Of a stretch of DNA of 64,000 nt, positions 61,795 to 64,000 are shown in pieces. Source of the DNA: Streptomyces sp. NBC_01717. Its GTDB lineage: Bacteria; Actinomycetota; Actinomycetes; Streptomycetales; Streptomycetaceae. A program made the position numbers and the translations under genes. A model generated the notes under the pieces. It saw nothing but the letters and a program-made list of their open reading frames with translations. It was not told the origin of the DNA and ran no database searches. The stretch lies in contig NZ_CP109178.1 in the NCBI RefSeq assembly GCF_036248255.1, positions 6,722,001 to 6,786,000 of the forward strand. The letters are read 5' to 3'. Numbering within the stretch: the stretch's first letter is position 1; the number at the start of each line of letters is the position of its first letter.

Positions 61795-63258
61795 ATGCCG
61801 GCCGACGAGAGCTCCGCCGCGCGCGGCACAGGCCGCTCACAGGCGACCGCGGCGATCAGCCGGGCGCTCGCCCCACCCCTGCTGGCCTCCGCCCGTCCGG
61901 CAGGGCCCCCGGCGCCCGCCGGGCTCGCTCTGCGCGGCAGGCTGGCGGCGGGAGCCGGGCGGCGGCCCGCGGTGCCGCGCTCCAGGGGCCACGACGGCTC
62001 CGGCCCGCGCACCCCCCGCAGCAGCAGCGGTGTGCGGCGGATGTACGAGCAGGCACGCCGGGCCTGGGACCGCCCGCTGACCGCGTACTACCTGATCCTC
62101 GGCGCCGGCCTGCTGATCACCGCGCTCGGCCTGGTGATGGTCTACTCCGCTTCGATGATCAAGGCGCTGGAGCTGGACAAGCCCGGCACGTATTTCTTCC
62201 GTAAACAGTTCCTCGCCGCCGTCATCGGCTCCGTACTGCTGGTGGTCGCCTCCCGGATGCCCGTCAAGCTCCACCGGGCGCTCGCCTACCCGCTGCTCAT
62301 GGGCACGGTCTTCCTGATGGTGCTGGTCCAGGTGCCGGGGATAGGGATGTCGGTCAACGGCAACCAGAACTGGCTCTATCTGGGCGGCCCCTTCCAGCTC
62401 CAGCCCAGCGAGTTCGGCAAGCTGGCCCTGATCCTCTGGAGCGCCGATCTGCTCGCCCGCAAACAGGACAGGCGGCTGCTGACGCAGTGGAAGCACATGC
62501 TGGTGCCGCTCGTCCCGGTCGCCTTCATGCTCCTCGGGCTGATCATGCTCGGCGGCGACATGGGAACTGCGATCATTCTCACCGCGATCCTCTTCGGCCT
62601 GCTCTGGCTGGCCGGGGCGCCCACCCGGCTCTTCGCCGGGGTGCTCGCCGTCGCGGGAGTCCTCGCCTTCCTGCTGATCAAGACCAGTCCGAACCGGATG
62701 TCACGCCTCAGTTGCATGGGGGTCAGCGAACCCGGCCCCGACGGCTCGTGCTGGCAGGCCGTGCACGGCATCTATGCTCTGGCGTCCGGCGGATGGTTCG
62801 GATCCGGGCTGGGTGCGAGTGTGGAAAAATGGGGCCAACTACCCGAACCTCACACCGACTTCATCTTCGCCATCACCGGGGAGGAACTGGGGTTGGCGGG
62901 GACGCTGTCGGTGCTCGCCCTCTTCGCGGCTCTAGGCTATGCGGGTATCCGCGTGGCCGGACGCACGGAGGACCCCTTCGTGAGGTACGCCGCGGGAGGT
63001 GTGACCACCTGGATCACGGTCCAGGCCGTGATCAATATCGGTGCGGTGCTCGGCCTGCTGCCGATCGCCGGGGTCCCTCTCCCGCTGTTCTCCTACGGAG
63101 GATCGGCCCTGCTGCCGACCATGTTCGCTGTCGGGCTGCTGATCGCGTTCGCGCGAGAGGAACCCGCCGCGAAGGCGGCCCTGGCCATGCGGAGGCCCGG
63201 GGTGAGATGGAAGACGATGAGACGGCGCGTCAAGAAGCGTCCGTCCGGAGAGCGGTGA
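61795..63258 (+). CDS. ftsW: SEDS-family peptidoglycan glycosyltransferase FtsW
   Basis: A 487-residue polytopic protein that polymerises lipid II at the septum with FtsI. An N-terminal disordered Ala/Pro/Arg stretch of about 85 residues precedes ten helices. SEDS signatures: LVMVYSASMI, FFRKQFLAAVIGS, NQNWLYLGGPFQLQPSEFGK, GGDMGTAI, PHTDFIFAITGEELGL and PLPLFSYGGSALLP. GGAGGGG lies about 9 nt before the ATG. GACAC motifs upstream suggest sporulation control by WhiA. Confidence 0.95.
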   Translation: MPADESSAARGTGRSQATAAISRALAPPLLASARPAGPPAPAGLALRGRLAAGAGRRPAVPRSRGHDGSGPRTPRSSSGVRRMYEQARRAWDRPLTAYYLILGAGLLITALGLVMVYSASMIKALELDKPGTYFFRKQFLAAVIGSVLLVVASRMPVKLHRALAYPLLMGTVFLMVLVQVPGIGMSVNGNQNWLYLGGPFQLQPSEFGKLALILWSADLLARKQDRRLLTQWKHMLVPLVPVAFMLLGLIMLGGDMGTAIILTAILFGLLWLAGAPTRLFAGVLAVAGVLAFLLIKTSPNRMSRLSCMGVSEPGPDGSCWQAVHGIYALASGGWFGSGLGASVEKWGQLPEPHTDFIFAITGEELGLAGTLSVLALFAALGYAGIRVAGRTEDPFVRYAAGGVTTWITVQAVINIGAVLGLLPIAGVPLPLFSYGGSALLPTMFAVGLLIAFAREEPAAKAALAMRRPGVRWKTMRRRVKKRPSGER

Positions 63259-63264
63259 ATTTCG

Positions 63265-64000
63265 GTGCATGTCGTACTCGCCGGTGGGGGGACCGCCGGC
63301 CACATCGAGCCCGCGCTTGCCCTCGCGGATGCCCTGCGCAGGCAGGACCCGAGCGTGGGAATCACTGCCCTGGGCACGGAGCGCGGACTCGAGACCAGGC
63401 TCGTACCCGAGCGGGGGTACGAACTGGCGCTGATCCCGGCCGTTCCGCTGCCGCGCAAGCCCACCCCCGAGCTGATCACGGTCCCGGGGCGGCTGCGCGG
63501 CACCATCAAGGCCGCCGAGCAGATCCTGGAGCGCACCAAGGCGGACTGCGTGGTCGGCTTCGGCGGCTATGTCGCCCTGCCCGGCTACCTGGCCGCCAAG
63601 CGGGTCGGGGTGCCGATCGTCGTCCATGAGGCGAACGCCCGGCCGGGCCTGGCGAACAAGATCGGTTCCCGGTACGCGCACGGGGTCGCCGTGTCCACTC
63701 CGGACAGCAAGCTGCGCGGTGCCCGCTACATCGGCATCCCGCTGCGCCGTACCATCGCCACCCTGGACCGGGCCCGGGTCCGCCCGGAGGCGCGCGACGC
63801 GTTCGGCCTCGATCCCAACCTGCCGACGCTGCTGGTCTCCGGCGGTTCGCAGGGCGCCCGCCACCTCAACGAGGTGATCCAGCGGGTCGCCCCGCTGCTG
63901 CAGCGCTCCGGGATCCAGATCCTGCACGTGGTCGGCCCGAAGAACGAATTGCCGCGCATCGACAACATGCCCGGGATGCCGCCCTACGTCCCGGTACCGT
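63265..64000 (+). CDS. murG: UDP-GlcNAc:lipid I transferase MurG (3' end beyond window)
   Basis: The first 245 codons of MurG, a GT28 enzyme that adds GlcNAc to lipid I to give lipid II on the inner membrane face. Visible: VLAGGGTAGHIEPALALA at the N-terminus, GFGGYVALP, VHEANARPGLANK and VSGGSQGARHLNEV. The GTG start is 6 bp after the ftsW stop with GGAGAGCGG upstream. The reading frame is open to the right edge, so the gene is cut there; ftsQ and ftsZ would be expected next. Confidence 0.95.
   Translation, partial: MHVVLAGGGTAGHIEPALALADALRRQDPSVGITALGTERGLETRLVPERGYELALIPAVPLPRKPTPELITVPGRLRGTIKAAEQILERTKADCVVGFGGYVALPGYLAAKRVGVPIVVHEANARPGLANKIGSRYAHGVAVSTPDSKLRGARYIGIPLRRTIATLDRARVRPEARDAFGLDPNLPTLLVSGGSQGARHLNEVIQRVAPLLQRSGIQILHVVGPKNELPRIDNMPGMPPYVPVP

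Overview
The window is chromosomal DNA of a Streptomyces species or close relative. The evidence is very high G+C with strong third-position G/C bias, frequent GTG and TTG starts, and many genes that appear to be leaderless (a -10 like TAnnnT about 7 nt before the start codon). The gene order matches what I remember of the S. coelicolor block SCO2136 to SCO2084, read in reverse. It is core chromosome: I see no insertion sequence, prophage, tRNA, rRNA, integrase or CRISPR array.

Layout. 1-6.9 kb: tail of a NYN-domain protein, a c-di-AMP (ydaO-type) riboswitch, tandem NlpC/P60 endopeptidases, a lipoprotein metallopeptidase, and two mannosyltransferase-like genes (GT87 and PimB'). 6.9-14.6 kb: a secreted SapA-like protein, a FadD15-like acyl-CoA synthetase, then a forward run of phosphoesterase, SRPBCC, ArsA-like, SCO2127-like and glkA genes. 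14.6-21.3 kb: membrane protein plus hydrolase pair, PlsC acyltransferase, a two-component system, a phosphofructokinase with the pyrophosphate-type signature, and D-lactate dehydrogenase. 21.3-25.8 kb: an aromatic-amino-acid switch point (fused anthranilate synthase behind a Trp-rich leader and attenuator, divergent from DAHP synthase), then an iron-regulated bfd gene facing bacterioferritin. 25.9-30.1 kb: a sulfite-oxidase-like protein, a copper-box-controlled His-rich membrane protein, endonuclease IV and a PASTA kinase. 30.2-36.6 kb: thiamine genes (thiOSG under a TPP riboswitch, thiE), an Rv2175c-like DNA-binding protein and metF. 36.6-46.1 kb: a prion-like Y/Q/G-rich membrane protein, a CrtI-like oxidoreductase, a TetR/ABC export unit with a clear operator, a HEPN protein, a methyltransferase and DUF3040. 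46.3-51.2 kb: a MoxR-DUF58-transglutaminase operon. 51.4-64 kb: carbonic anhydrase, then the dcw cluster rsmH-ftsL-ftsI-murE-murF-mraY-murD-ftsW-murG, which runs off the right edge.

How it works together. Much of the window serves the cell envelope: peptidoglycan precursor synthesis and division (dcw), wall hydrolysis (NlpC/P60), phosphatidylinositol mannosides (PimB', GT87), phospholipid acylation (PlsC, FadD) and wall-sensing phosphorylation (PASTA kinase, Rv2175c-like). The same families lie together in Mycobacterium tuberculosis (about Rv2153c-Rv2190c), so this is an old actinobacterial neighbourhood. Regulation in cis is unusually dense: c-di-AMP and TPP riboswitches, Trp attenuation, an iron box, a CsoR-type box and a TetR operator.

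No wholly new system is proved. The best leads are the pyrophosphate-type phosphofructokinase, two nucleotide-binding proteins whose Walker A lysine is arginine, the copper-box His-rich DUF4396 protein, the prion-like membrane protein, and a 15-codon mini-ORF bridging rsmH and ftsL.
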